Below are positions 1 to 8,397 of a stretch of DNA of 64,000 bases, in pieces. Made by a program: the position numbers and the translations under genes. The stretch lies in the NCBI GenBank assembly GCA_965117035.1, contig OZ220748.1, positions 372,001 through 436,000 on the forward strand, given 5' to 3'. Every line of letters begins with the position of its first letter. Position 1 is the stretch's first letter. A model generated the notes under the pieces. It ran no database searches. It had not been told where the DNA came from and saw only the letters and a program-made list of their open reading frames with translations. The DNA is from CAZENU01 sp965117035 (GTDB taxonomy: Bacteria; Chloroflexota; Dehalococcoidia; Lucifugimonadales; CAZENU01).

Positions 1-13
1 AGAGGCTACACTG

Positions 14-1307
14 TGCAACCGGGGACATGGGTAACACCTAAACCGGGCACTTGGGTAACAGTTTGGTAGGGGTATGCAGCACATGACCGGCGTGGTCGTC
101 CAACAGCCCGATGCTGAGCGGGCCATAGATGACCGTCCAGTACCTGGGGTCCTGCTGCACCAGCCCGACCGGCTCACCCTTGAGCGCCTCGCTCAGGTAT
201 ACCAGTCCTCCGTTCCACTTGATCTGGCCGTTCGTTCTCACCCTTCGGACCGTGACTCCGCTTGCGTACTCTGGCGACTCTGCCCGTCGGGGATACTCCC
301 GGTGCGACGGTCGGTACACGCTAGATGGAGGCTGCTGGCCAAGCGCCTCGTGCGGCCGCACCTCGTTGTAGTCGTTCCTGAAGGTGTCGAACGCCCTCTG
401 CTGGCTCCGCTCGTTCGGCTGCGGCGGGGACGCCGTCTCCTCATCGAGCGTTCTGTGAAACCTCTCCTGCCTGCCGTTCTGCTCCGGGTGGCCGGGTTCG
501 ATGCGCTCCGGGATGATCCCCAGCTTGATCCACCAGATCGACAGAGTCGTCAGCCCTCCCAGACCGACGCTGGCGAACGGCGGGCCGTTGTCGGTGCGGA
601 TCGTCCGAGGAAGTCCGTACTCCCGAAACACTCTGTCGATCACCCGTCGCACCTGAGCTGTCCTCGGCTGGGCCAGACCGGCGCACGCCAGCAGGTAGCG
701 CGACGCCGCGTCCTGGACGGTAAGCGGGTCGACCCGCTTACCGTCTCCGGTGCGGAACCACCCCTTGAAGTCTATGCACCACACATCGTTGGCATCTATC
801 GCCTCGGCGAACGGCTCGCTCCACGGGGCGGTGCTCCTGCGGCGGCGCCTCCGCTTGACCAGGCCGGCCTGGTCGAGGATCGCCCCTGCGGTGCTCGGAG
901 CCGGCCAGGGCGCCTCGGGCGCCTCAGCTCGCAGCCAGGCCACCAGCTTCTTGGGACCCCACGTCGGACGGGCTCGCTTAGCCTCGATCAACTGCCTTGC
1001 CACCTCAGGGCTCGTCGCGTTCGGATGCGAGTGCGGTGCGCTGATACGGTCGCCCAGACCCTCGTAGCCGTCCTCCTTGAATCGGTTGATCCGCTTGTAG
1101 CCCGTCTTCCGGCTGATTCCGAATCGGCGGCACAGCTCCGAAACGGACTCTTCCCCCATCGACCACCTCTCTATGAACACTCTCTGCTCACAGGCCGCGC
1201 TAGACTCGTTCCAGGGCATCACATGACTCCTCATAAGAATTGCTCCCATTTTGGAATAATGTGTTACCCAGGTGCCCGGTCTACCTGTTACCAATGTACC
1301 CGGTCTG
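14..1307 (-). mobile_element. IS481-type insertion sequence
   Basis: The element consists of one DDE transposase gene between complex inverted ends. Each end holds two tandem copies of a roughly 20-bp motif of the form ACCGGGCACYTGGGTAACA, at about 18-60 on the left and 1262-1306 inverted on the right. Paired subterminal motifs like these are usual for IS481 relatives. Exact outer ends and a target duplication cannot be fixed because only about 13 bases lie to the left. The right end directly abuts an array of CTCTCCC palindromes starting at about 1312. The first bases of the window (AGAGGCTACA) resemble the spacer of that same array (AGAGGCTGCA), so the element may have landed inside the array. 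Confidence 0.85.
38..1219 (-). CDS. IS481 family transposase
   Basis: DDE transposase of 393 residues that would cut and join the ends of the surrounding element. It has an N-terminal helix-turn-helix (CRRFGISRKTGYKRINRF) and an rve integrase core with the catalytic triad in WCIDFKGW, TDNGPPF and EQNGRQERFHRTL. I chose the start at 1219 (MPWNES...) because IS481 proteins typically begin MPWKE and because GAGGAG stands about 8 bases upstream. An earlier in-frame ATG at 1294 would put the first 25 codons inside the right inverted repeat. The reading frame is intact from start to stop, and the stop lies between the two motif copies of the left end. The element could therefore be active. Family assignment is firm; activity is inference. 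Confidence 0.9.
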   Translation of the reverse strand: MPWNESSAACEQRVFIERWSMGEESVSELCRRFGISRKTGYKRINRFKEDGYEGLGDRISAPHSHPNATSPEVARQLIEAKRARPTWGPKKLVAWLRAEAPEAPWPAPSTAGAILDQAGLVKRRRRRRSTAPWSEPFAEAIDANDVWCIDFKGWFRTGDGKRVDPLTVQDAASRYLLACAGLAQPRTAQVRRVIDRVFREYGLPRTIRTDNGPPFASVGLGGLTTLSIWWIKLGIIPERIEPGHPEQNGRQERFHRTLDEETASPPQPNERSQQRAFDTFRNDYNEVRPHEALGQQPPSSVYRPSHREYPRRAESPEYASGVTVRRVRTNGQIKWNGGLVYLSEALKGEPVGLVQQDPRYWTVIYGPLSIGLLDDHAGHVLHTPTKLLPKCPV

Positions 1308-1311
1308 TACC

Positions 1312-1463
1312 CACCCCAGCCCTCTCCCGTCGAGGGAGAGGGGGTAAGAGGCCGCAGACCAGCCCTCTCCCGTCGAGGGAGAGGGGGTAAGAGGCTGCAG
1401 TCCAGCCCTCTCTCGTCAAGGGAGAGAGGATCGGATCGTTCTCCCTCCCCTGGCGGGAGGGAG
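1312..1463 (+). repeat. Palindrome array, left copy flanking DUF559 gene
   Basis: Three successive hairpin units built on CCCTCTCCCGTCGAGGGAGA, separated by the spacers GGTAAGAGGCCGCAGACCAG and GGTAAGAGGCTGCAGTCCAG. They are followed by a fourth hairpin of the form CTCCCTCCCCTGGCGGGAGGGAG. Unit order and spacers are the same as in the copy at 1842-2003, so the DUF559 gene sits between long direct repeats. Shorter copies occur at 35578-35719. Confidence 0.85.
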
Positions 1464-1477
1464 TTAGAGGGAGGGGG

Positions 1478-1885
1478 ATGACACCCGCTATGGGCAGGGT
1501 CGTCAGTCGGACCGAACGGGCTCGTGAACTACGGCGGCAGCAGACGGATGCCGAAGGAGTCCTGTGGGCCCATCTCCGGAGCAAGCGGATGTATGGGCTG
1601 AAGTTCCGGCGGCAGCAGCCGATTGGACCCTACATTGTGGACTTCGTTAGCCTCGAGCGTCGACTGGTTGTCGAGGTGGATGGCGGGCAACACGATCAGC
1701 CGGACCTTCGCGCCGCGGATGACGAGCGGACGTTGTGGCTCGAGCGTAACGGGTTCCGGGTGCTGCGATTTTGGAACAACGAGGTGCTGGCAAACCTGGA
1801 GGGGGTGTGGGAGCAGATTTCCCGAGCGGCTGACGGGGGAGATCACCCTCACCCCAGCCCTCTCCCGTCGAGGGAGAAGGGGTAA
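1478..1885 (+). CDS. DUF559 domain endonuclease-like protein
   Basis: A 135-residue protein of the DUF559 family, a PD-(D/E)xK nuclease fold related to Vsr very-short-patch repair endonucleases. Residues about 11-115 carry the family hallmarks: RELRRQQTDAEGVLW, KFRRQQPIGPYIVDF, VVEVDGGQH and RVLRFWNNEVL, with putative catalytic acidic residues in YIVDF and VEVDG. A GGGAGGGGG stretch lies just before the ATG; an alternative ATG is four codons in. The last 13 residues (HPHPSPLPSREKG) and the TAA stop are encoded by the first unit of the downstream palindrome array, so the repeat has become part of the gene. The family's biological role is not established. Its position between direct arrays of the same palindrome suggests a link to repeat spread, which is inference. 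Confidence 0.85.
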   Translation: MTPAMGRVVSRTERARELRRQQTDAEGVLWAHLRSKRMYGLKFRRQQPIGPYIVDFVSLERRLVVEVDGGQHDQPDLRAADDERTLWLERNGFRVLRFWNNEVLANLEGVWEQISRAADGGDHPHPSPLPSREKG

Positions 1886-2003
1886 GAGGCCGCAGACCAG
1901 CCCGCTCCCGTCGAGGGAGAGGGGGTAAGAGGCTGCAGTCCAGCCCCCTCCCGTCGAGGGAGAGGGGTAGGATTGTTCTCCCTCCCTTGGCGGGAGGGAG
2001 GGG
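1842..2003 (+). repeat. Palindrome array, right copy flanking DUF559 gene
   Basis: Same order of units as at 1312-1463: three CTCTCCCGTCGAGGGAGAG hairpins with the GGCCGCAGACCAG and GGCTGCAGTCCAG spacers, then a CTCCCTCCCTTGGCGGGAGGGAG hairpin. The two arrays are in direct orientation and differ by a few substitutions. The first unit encodes the C-terminus and stop codon of the DUF559 gene. The last hairpin ends about 20 bases before the next gene, so it probably lies in that gene's leader. Confidence 0.85.
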
Positions 2004-2026
2004 AACGGTAGCGCCATGAGGAGACT

Positions 2027-2785
2027 ATGCGGACGCCGGTGATTGATTTTCATAACCACGTCGGGCGGTATGGGCACCTGGCGATGGACGACGCCCCGGA
2101 GCGTTTCGTGCGCATCATGGACGCCGCCGGGGTCGACCGGGCGTGCATGTTCTGCATCTGGTATGGCGACGCGCGGCGTGCCAACGACTCTACGGCGCGG
2201 CTGGTCGCGACGCATCCCGACCGCTTCATCGGCGCCGTGTACGTGACGCCCAACTACCCGGAGGAGATGCTCCCGGAGCTGGACAGGGCGTTCGCCCTGC
2301 CGGGCATGAAGTACGTCAAGCTGTACCCGACGTACCACGCCAGCAGGGTAATCGACGATCCGGTCTTCTTGCCGGTGTTCGAGTGGGCGGACGAGCGCGG
2401 GCTCGCGGTGATGAGCCACCATAACGACTGGCCGCAGCCGCTGCGCTACGTCGGGCTGGCGAAGCGGTACCCGAAGGTCAAGTGGGTGATCGCGCACGCG
2501 GGCAACGGGCCGATGGCGCAGGAGGAGGCCGTGCAGGCGGCGCGGTCCGCCGACAACATCTACCTGGAGGCGTCGACGTCGTGGGGAGACCACGGCACGA
2601 TCAAGTTCCTGGTGGAAGGCGCGGGCGAGGACCGGGTGCTGTTCGGCTCCGACATGCCGGAGCAGGACGCCCGCTACCAGGTGGGCCGCGTCGTGACGGC
2701 CGACATCTCCGACGAGGCGAAGCGCAAGGTGCTCGGCCTGAACGCGATCGAGGTGCTGGGCCTCGGCCCGGACGGCAGCGGCTAG
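2027..2785 (+). CDS. Amidohydrolase family 2 (TIM-barrel metal hydrolase)
   Basis: Cytoplasmic metal-dependent hydrolase or decarboxylase of the amidohydrolase-2 family, 252 residues; the substrate cannot be told from the sequence. Metal-site residues are visible in order: H9 and H11 (DFHNH), H131/H132 (SHHND), H157 (AHAGN) and D209 (GSDMP). A good ribosome site (AGGAG) lies six bases before the ATG. The stop TAG is part of a CTAG tetramer that was duplicated when an IS5-like mini-element inserted downstream. Before that insertion this gene and the alcohol dehydrogenase gene on the other strand would have ended on the same CTAG. Confidence 0.85.
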   Translation: MRTPVIDFHNHVGRYGHLAMDDAPERFVRIMDAAGVDRACMFCIWYGDARRANDSTARLVATHPDRFIGAVYVTPNYPEEMLPELDRAFALPGMKYVKLYPTYHASRVIDDPVFLPVFEWADERGLAVMSHHNDWPQPLRYVGLAKRYPKVKWVIAHAGNGPMAQEEAVQAARSADNIYLEASTSWGDHGTIKFLVEGAGEDRVLFGSDMPEQDARYQVGRVVTADISDEAKRKVLGLNAIEVLGLGPDGSG

Positions 2786-3090
2786 GGCGTGTTCATACTA
2801 CCGGTAGCCAGACACGACATCCGGAAGATGTAACTGTTCAGAGTTGGCGAAGCGGAACGTCTGAACTGTGATATGTGGGATTCTGATGATTGGGATTGGG
2901 CCTGCCTCGCCCGCTCTTCATGGCCGCCCCTCGATACACCCTGACGAAGCGTCGGGGCACTCGGGGCGAACGGGTTAGGTGTCCCCTCAACTCTGAACAG
3001 ATGCCGGAAGATCTGGGGCCCGTCGCCGGGATTCCAGTGCCCCCCGAGCTACTTGGGCCAGGCCCGCCGAGTGATGAGCGTGAACAGGCC
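2786..3090. mobile_element. IS5-like mini-element (MITE-like, 305 bp)
   Basis: A noncoding 305-bp insert flanked by CTAG on both sides (2782-2785 and 3091-3094). The ends read GGCGTGTTCATACTA on the left and, inverted, GGCCTGTTCACGCT on the right. They match the ends of the full-length IS5-type element at 47734-48544 (GGCGTGTTCACACTA / GGCCTGTTCACACTA). No transposase sequence remains inside, so movement would need a transposase in trans. The interior contains a second, nested repeat (see 2834-3000). Similar ends and an identical target tetramer support the call; the history of the interior is unknown. Confidence 0.7.
2834..3000. repeat. Inverted repeat CTGTTCAGAGTTG, nested in mini-element
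   Basis: A perfect 13-bp inverted pair (CTGTTCAGAGTTG at 2834-2846 and its complement at 2988-3000) bounds about 140 bp. The inside includes CCCTCGATAC followed by TCGGGGCGAACGGG. The segment at 25593-25702 has the same plan: AACTGTTCA ... CCCTTCGATAC ... TCAGGGTGAACG ... TGAACAGTT. The two therefore look like members of one dispersed repeat family. Confidence 0.6.
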
Positions 3091-4173
3091 CTAGTCGAAC
3101 GTCAGGACGGTCCTGGCGGTGACGCCGCGGTTCATGTCGTCGAAGGCCTCGTTGACCTCGTCGAGCGGCCGGTACCTGGTGATCAGCTCGTCGAGCTTGA
3201 GGCGGCCGTCCATGTACAGGTCGACGAGCCACTGGAAGTCGACGCGCGGCCGCGCGGTGCCGTGGAAGGCGCCGATGAGCGAGCGGTCCATCATCAGGTC
3301 CCACGCGTCGACGGCGACCTCCGCGCCGGGCGGCTGGACGCCGACCATGACGGCCGTGCCGCTGGGTCTCACCGACTCGAAGGCCTGGCGCACCAGGTTG
3401 GGGAAGCCGATCACCTCGAAGGCGTAGTCGGCGCCGCCGCCGGTGATCTGCTTGATGCTCTCTACCGGGTCCTCCGTGTCGGCGTTGACGAAGTGGGTCG
3501 CGCCCATCTCCTCGGCCTTCTCGAGCTTGAAGGGGACCTTGTCCACCGCGATGATCTTGGACGCGGCGGCCAGCACGGCCCCCTGGATGACGTTCAGGCC
3601 GACGCCTCCGGCGCCGAAGACGGCGACCGTGCTGCCCGGCTCGACCTTCGCGCGGTTGACGACCGAGCCGACGCCCGTGATGACGGCGCAGCCGATCAGG
3701 CAGACCTTCTCCAGCGGGGCGCCGTCCCGAATCTTGACCACCTTGTCGGCGGGCACGACCGTGCGCTCCGAGAAGGTAGCGACCATCGCGTAGTAGGGCA
3801 CGCCGTCCCTGCTGAACCGCGTCGTGCCGTCCGGCAGCGTGTAGGACCGGCCGTAGGTCTCGCACAGCGTGGGCTTCCCGACGGTGCAGTTGCGGCAGTA
3901 GCCGCACATCGTGTCCATCGAGAAGATGATGCTGTCGCCGGGGGCGACGCTGGACACGCCGGGCCCGACCTCCCGCACGATGCCCGCGCCCTCGTGGCCC
4001 ATGACGAAGGGCAGGTGGCTGGCGGCGATGTGGCCGTCGAGGAAGTGGTAGTCGCTGTGGCAGACGCCGGCGCCGACGAGCTCGACCATGACCTCGTCCG
4101 CGTGCGGCGCGTCCAGGTCGACGTCCTCCACGACTGCCTGCAGGTTCGCTCCATGACATACAGCCGCTTTCAT
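3091..4173 (-). CDS. Zn-dependent alcohol dehydrogenase (class III-like)
   Basis: Medium-chain zinc alcohol dehydrogenase of 360 residues that would oxidise an alcohol to an aldehyde, or the reverse, with NAD(P) or a tightly bound cofactor. The catalytic zinc ligands C38 (GVCHSDYH), H60 (GHEGAG) and C162 are present. So is the four-cysteine structural zinc lobe (C90, C93, C96, C104). The Rossmann motif GAGGVG is at 187-192. The start at 4173 is fixed by GAGGAGG about nine bases upstream; a longer in-frame reading lacks support. The overall pattern is closest to NDMA-dependent or formaldehyde/aryl-alcohol types, but the substrate is unknown. The stop shares the CTAG used as an insertion target. 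Divergent from acs, with about 220 bases between them. Confidence 0.9.
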   Translation of the reverse strand: MKAAVCHGANLQAVVEDVDLDAPHADEVMVELVGAGVCHSDYHFLDGHIAASHLPFVMGHEGAGIVREVGPGVSSVAPGDSIIFSMDTMCGYCRNCTVGKPTLCETYGRSYTLPDGTTRFSRDGVPYYAMVATFSERTVVPADKVVKIRDGAPLEKVCLIGCAVITGVGSVVNRAKVEPGSTVAVFGAGGVGLNVIQGAVLAAASKIIAVDKVPFKLEKAEEMGATHFVNADTEDPVESIKQITGGGADYAFEVIGFPNLVRQAFESVRPSGTAVMVGVQPPGAEVAVDAWDLMMDRSLIGAFHGTARPRVDFQWLVDLYMDGRLKLDELITRYRPLDEVNEAFDDMNRGVTARTVLTFD

Positions 4174-4392
4174 CGTGCAAGCCTCCTCGGTTCGGGTCGG
4201 AAAGCGTCGCGTCTCCGGGGCCGAAGTATACGTGCAGGGGCCCTCGGCGTCCAACTGAGCCGGGTGGCTGTCGCAGGCTTGAAAGGCCGTCGAGGGTGCT
4301 GATATGCTTCCGAAGCTGTCTGAACGCTGTTTTGCATCGGCCCGGCCTTGCGGCGGGCCGACCGTTTCAGTAACAACGAAGGAGGACGCAGG

Positions 4393-6510
4393 ATGACAGA
4401 GTCGCAGAGCCGGGACGAAGTAACGGAAGCGCAGATCGCGTCGCACTGGCGGGAGGAGGAGCTGATACATCCGACCTCCGGGTTCATCGCCCAGGCGAAC
4501 ATGGCCGACCCCGCCGTGCACGAGCGCTTCTCCGCGGAGAACTTCCCCGACTGCTTCCGCGAGTACGCGGAGCTGCTGACGTGGGACAAGTACTGGCACA
4601 CGACGGTCGACACGTCGAACCCGCCGTTCTGGAAGTGGTGGGCCGGCGGCCGGCTGAACGCGTCGTTCAACTGCGTGGACCGGCACCTGGAGGAGCACCG
4701 GAACAAGGCCGCCTTCATCTGGGTCGCGGAGCCTGAGGACGAGCAGGACCAGGTCATCACGTACCAGGAGCTGTACGTCCGGGTCAACGAGTTCGCGGCG
4801 CTGCTCCGGGACTTCGCGGGCGTCAAGGCGGGCGACCGGGTGACGTTCCACATGCCGATGATGCCGGCGCTGCCGGTGTCGATGCTGGCGTGCGCGCGGC
4901 TGGGCGCGGTGCACTCGCAGGTTTTCGGCGGCTTCAGCGGCGCGGCCTGCGGCGACCGGATCGTCGACTCAGGCAGCCACGTGCTCATCACGATGGACGG
5001 CTACTACCGCAACGGCGACCTGCTGGACCACAAGGTCAAGGCCGACGAGGCCGTCGCGCAGGCCGAGGCGGGCGGACAGAAGGTCGACAAGGTGCTCGTC
5101 TGGAGGCGCTACCCCGGCAGGTACTCGTCGGAGACGCCGATGGTGAAGGGTCGCGACTTCTTCGTCGACGATCTGCTGGAGCAGTACCGCGGCGTGCGGG
5201 TCGAGCCGGAGTCGATGCCGTCGGAGGCGCCGCTGTTCCTGATGTACACGTCCGGCACTACGGCGCGGCCGAAGGGCTGCCAGCACAGCACCGGCGGATA
5301 CCTGTCCTACGCCGCCGGGACGTCGAAGTACTACCAGGACATCCATCCCGAGGACGTGTACTGGTGCTTCGCGGACATCGGCTGGATCACGGGACACTCG
5401 TACATCGTTTACGGGCCGCTGGCTGTGGCGGCGACGAGCGTCATCTACGAGGGCGTGCCGACGTACCCCGACCCGGGACGTCCGTGGCGGATCGCGGAGC
5501 GGCTGGACGTGAACATCTTCCACACCGCGCCGACGACGATCCGCATGCTGCGCAAGGCGGGCCCGGACGAGCCGCAGAAGTACAGCTACAACTTCAAGCA
5601 CATGACGACCGTGGGTGAGCCGATCGAGCCGGAGGTGTGGCGCTGGTACTACGAGGTCGTCGGCAAGGGCGAGGCCGCCATCGTGGACACCTGGTGGCAG
5701 ACGGAGACGGGCGGATTCATCGGCACCACGCTGCCCGCGCTGCAGCCCATGAAGCCCGGCAGCTGCGGGCCAGGCGCGCTGGGCATCAGGCCGGTGATCC
5801 TGGACGAGGACGGCAACGAGGTCGATCCGGGCAGCGGCAAGGCGGGCAACATCTGCATCAGCAACCCGTGGCCCGGCTTCATGCAGACCGTCTGGGGCGA
5901 CCCGGACCGCTTCATCGCGACGTACTTCGAGAAGTACAACAAGGACCCGAACAGCAAGGACTGGCGCGACTGGCCGTACTTCACCGGCGACGGCGCCATG
6001 CAGGCCGAGGACGGCTACTTCCGCATCGTCGGCCGTGTCGACGACGTCATCAACGTCGCCGGACACCGGCTCGGCACGAAGGAACTGGAGTCGGCGGCGC
6101 TGACGGTGGAGGAGGTCGGCGAGGCCGCGGCGGTGCCGGCGTACGACGCGCTGAAGGGCAGGGTGCCCGAGGTGTTCGTCTCCCTGAAGCCGGGGTTCGA
6201 GGGCTCGGCGGACGTCGAGACGAAGGTGAAGCAGGCGACGGCGGAGATCATAGGGCCGATCGCGCGGCCGGCGCACGTGTGGGTGACGAACGACCTGCCG
6301 AAGACGCGCTCCGGCAAGATCATGCGCCGGGTGATCGCGTCGATCTCCAACTTCATCGACGTCGGCGACACGACGACGCTGTCGAACCCGGAGGTGGTAG
6401 AGGAGATCCGCGTCCAGGTCCAGACGGCGAAGGTCGATGCCGATATCGTGCCCGAGGGCGTTCCCGCCCACGTCGTCGACGAGATAAAGCGCTTCGGCGA
6501 GGAGAGCTAG
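4393..6510 (+). CDS. acs: Acetyl-CoA synthetase (AMP-forming)
   Basis: Activates acetate (or a close short acid) to acyl-CoA through an acyl-AMP intermediate in the cytoplasm; 705 residues. It has the N-terminal ACAS domain (about 25-80). The ATP-binding loop YTSGTTARPKG (285-295) varies from the usual TGKPKG. The acid-pocket segment DTWWQTETGG (432-441) has the tryptophan that restricts most Acs enzymes to acetate. The C-terminal motif is PKTRSGKIMRR, whose final lysine is the usual acetylation and catalysis site. The start at 4393 is set by GGAGGACGCAGG just upstream. The enzyme could feed acetate from the neighbouring catabolic enzymes into acetyl-CoA. Propionate or another short acid is possible given the altered P-loop. 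Confidence 0.85.
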   Translation: MTESQSRDEVTEAQIASHWREEELIHPTSGFIAQANMADPAVHERFSAENFPDCFREYAELLTWDKYWHTTVDTSNPPFWKWWAGGRLNASFNCVDRHLEEHRNKAAFIWVAEPEDEQDQVITYQELYVRVNEFAALLRDFAGVKAGDRVTFHMPMMPALPVSMLACARLGAVHSQVFGGFSGAACGDRIVDSGSHVLITMDGYYRNGDLLDHKVKADEAVAQAEAGGQKVDKVLVWRRYPGRYSSETPMVKGRDFFVDDLLEQYRGVRVEPESMPSEAPLFLMYTSGTTARPKGCQHSTGGYLSYAAGTSKYYQDIHPEDVYWCFADIGWITGHSYIVYGPLAVAATSVIYEGVPTYPDPGRPWRIAERLDVNIFHTAPTTIRMLRKAGPDEPQKYSYNFKHMTTVGEPIEPEVWRWYYEVVGKGEAAIVDTWWQTETGGFIGTTLPALQPMKPGSCGPGALGIRPVILDEDGNEVDPGSGKAGNICISNPWPGFMQTVWGDPDRFIATYFEKYNKDPNSKDWRDWPYFTGDGAMQAEDGYFRIVGRVDDVINVAGHRLGTKELESAALTVEEVGEAAAVPAYDALKGRVPEVFVSLKPGFEGSADVETKVKQATAEIIGPIARPAHVWVTNDLPKTRSGKIMRRVIASISNFIDVGDTTTLSNPEVVEEIRVQVQTAKVDADIVPEGVPAHVVDEIKRFGEES

Positions 6511-6545
6511 CGTCTCGCTACGGCGCCGCGGAGTCGAACGCCAGT

Positions 6546-8279
6546 CTACGCGGCCCTCTCGGCCGCCTTCTGTGACGCCAGGTGGAACCGGGAGGCGGCC
6601 CTGCCGCCTTCGGGGAGGCCGAGCGGGAGACGGACGTCGAGCAGGAAGGGGCGCGCTTCGGTCTCGTTGACGCGGAGGCCGTGGGCGATTGCGTCCTCGA
6701 GGCGCGACTCGTCGTCTACGCGCATACCCTCGACGCCGAACGCGTCGGCGATCTTCACGGGGTCGATCCCGCCGAGCACGACGCCGGCGTACTCGCCGGT
6801 CTCGCTCATCCTCTTCGCGCCCTGTCCGAACGAGTTGGCGACGATGCCGTAGGCGCCGTTGTTCGGGATGACGTACAGCACCGGCACGGAGTGGTGCGCG
6901 GCCGTCCACAGACCTGAGTCGGCGTAGTAGAGCGAGCCGTCGCCCACGAGACCGACGACGGGCCTGTCGGGCGCCGCTATCTTGACTCCGATGGTCGCGC
7001 CGACGCCGTAGCCCTCGGAGCCGCCCGCGGGGAAGATGTACCGGTTCATGTCGGGGCCGCCGTACGTGCCGGTGACGTCGAGCGGCACGGCGAACTGCTC
7101 GACGGCGACGAGTCCGCCGCCGGCGCGGCGCAGCGAAGAGTCGAGCGCGTCGCCCAGCCTCGTGGGGCGGACGACGCCGGGCTGCGCGCTGCCGGATTCC
7201 GCGCCGCGTCGGCGTTCGGCGCGGAGGGACGCGGCGGTCTCGAGCGCCCACGCGCGGCGGGCGGCGAACCGGGGTGAGTCGTTGCGGTCGAGCTCGATGC
7301 TCTCCAGGGTGCGCTTTTCGTCGGCCAGGACGGCGTGATCGATGCCGGGCAGGCCCTTCAGGTTCCTGGTGTCGGGGCCTACGGCGATGATGCGGTCCGC
7401 TCCGGCGAATGGCGCGAAGTCGTTGGGAGTCGACCTGCCGGGATGGCGCACGCCCACGACGATGACGCAGTCGGGGTCGACCGCGGGGCCGGCGGAAGGC
7501 GGGAGTCCGCAGTGCAGCGGGTGGGAGTAGGGCACGCTCGGCGGGTAGGCCGAGATGGGCGCGCCGAAGTGCTCGGCGACGGCGGAGAGGGCCGCCACGG
7601 CGCCAGACTTGGCGACGCCGTCTCCGGCGTAGATCAGCGGTCGCTTCGAGTCGTGGAGTGCGCGCGTCAGGGCCTCGACGTCGTCGGCGCCGGGATGGCC
7701 CGCCCGCGGCCTCGGGATGGGCCCGTTGGCGATGCGGGCCCTTATCGGGCCGATGTCCAGGACCCTGTCGTAGATGGCGAGGTGCACGGGGCCGACGGGC
7801 GGCGTCGCGGCGACCCTCAGCGCGCGCTCGACGGCGTGCGGCAGGTGGTCTGGCTCGATCACCGACCAGCCTGCCTTGGTGAACGGCGCCGAGATCGCGG
7901 TCGGGCCGAAGTCGTGGCCCAGGTCGAGGCCCATGCGGTCGCCGTAGCTGCCGGTGTCGCCCGCGAAGGTGAGCACTACGACGGGAAGGCTGCCCTGCCA
8001 GGTGTTGATGAGCTGTCCGAGGCTCTGGGCGAGCCCCGCGCCGAGGTGCACGAGCGACACTGCCGGGTCGAAGTTGACCTGCGTGTAGCCGGACGCCATG
8101 GCGGTCACGCTGCCCTCGTGCAGCGCGAGGATGCCGTGGATGTCCGGGTGCTGGTGGAGCGCGTCGAAGAAGGCCGCCTCGCGGGAACCCGAGTTGTTGA
8201 AGACGTACCGGACGCCCGAGGCGGCGAGCTGCTCTACGATCAGCTCCGCCGGTGTTGCCGTGATCTCTCTCATGCGCAT
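6546..8279 (-). CDS. Thiamine-diphosphate-dependent enzyme (acetolactate synthase-like)
   Basis: ThDP enzyme of about 577 residues with the standard three-domain plan: PYR domain with the catalytic glutamate (ALHEGSVTAMASGY, E55), central domain, and PP domain with the ThDP/Mg motif GDGSL ... PNN. It could be a 2-keto acid decarboxylase, carboligase or hydrolase; the sequence does not decide which. The start at 8279 (ATG) is preferred because GGGAGG lies nine bases upstream. The GTG at 8288 would place that site too close. Divergent from the RraA-like gene, with about 120 bases between them. The neighbourhood of small-acid enzymes suggests a keto-acid substrate. Confidence 0.8.
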   Translation of the reverse strand: MRMREITATPAELIVEQLAASGVRYVFNNSGSREAAFFDALHQHPDIHGILALHEGSVTAMASGYTQVNFDPAVSLVHLGAGLAQSLGQLINTWQGSLPVVVLTFAGDTGSYGDRMGLDLGHDFGPTAISAPFTKAGWSVIEPDHLPHAVERALRVAATPPVGPVHLAIYDRVLDIGPIRARIANGPIPRPRAGHPGADDVEALTRALHDSKRPLIYAGDGVAKSGAVAALSAVAEHFGAPISAYPPSVPYSHPLHCGLPPSAGPAVDPDCVIVVGVRHPGRSTPNDFAPFAGADRIIAVGPDTRNLKGLPGIDHAVLADEKRTLESIELDRNDSPRFAARRAWALETAASLRAERRRGAESGSAQPGVVRPTRLGDALDSSLRRAGGGLVAVEQFAVPLDVTGTYGGPDMNRYIFPAGGSEGYGVGATIGVKIAAPDRPVVGLVGDGSLYYADSGLWTAAHHSVPVLYVIPNNGAYGIVANSFGQGAKRMSETGEYAGVVLGGIDPVKIADAFGVEGMRVDDESRLEDAIAHGLRVNETEARPFLLDVRLPLGLPEGGRAASRFHLASQKAAERAA

Positions 8280-8397
8280 CGGGGGCACCTCCCAGGGGCC
8301 GGTTTTCCCCTGGCCGGCTCGAAGCGGTCAGCGGTCGGGTGATGGTACCATTCGGCAACACCGTCCGCACGGCGCGGGCGGGAATCGGAGGCGAAGC

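Noticed and set aside
1312..2003. Palindrome arrays considered as CRISPR repeats or attenuators
   Set aside because: Spacers are conserved between arrays rather than unique, and hairpins recur at unrelated loci, which fits a dispersed REP-like repeat.
4969..8370. Long open frame (over 1,100 codons) on the - strand
   Set aside because: Antisense to acs and out of frame with the ThDP enzyme; Arg/Pro-rich shadow translation.
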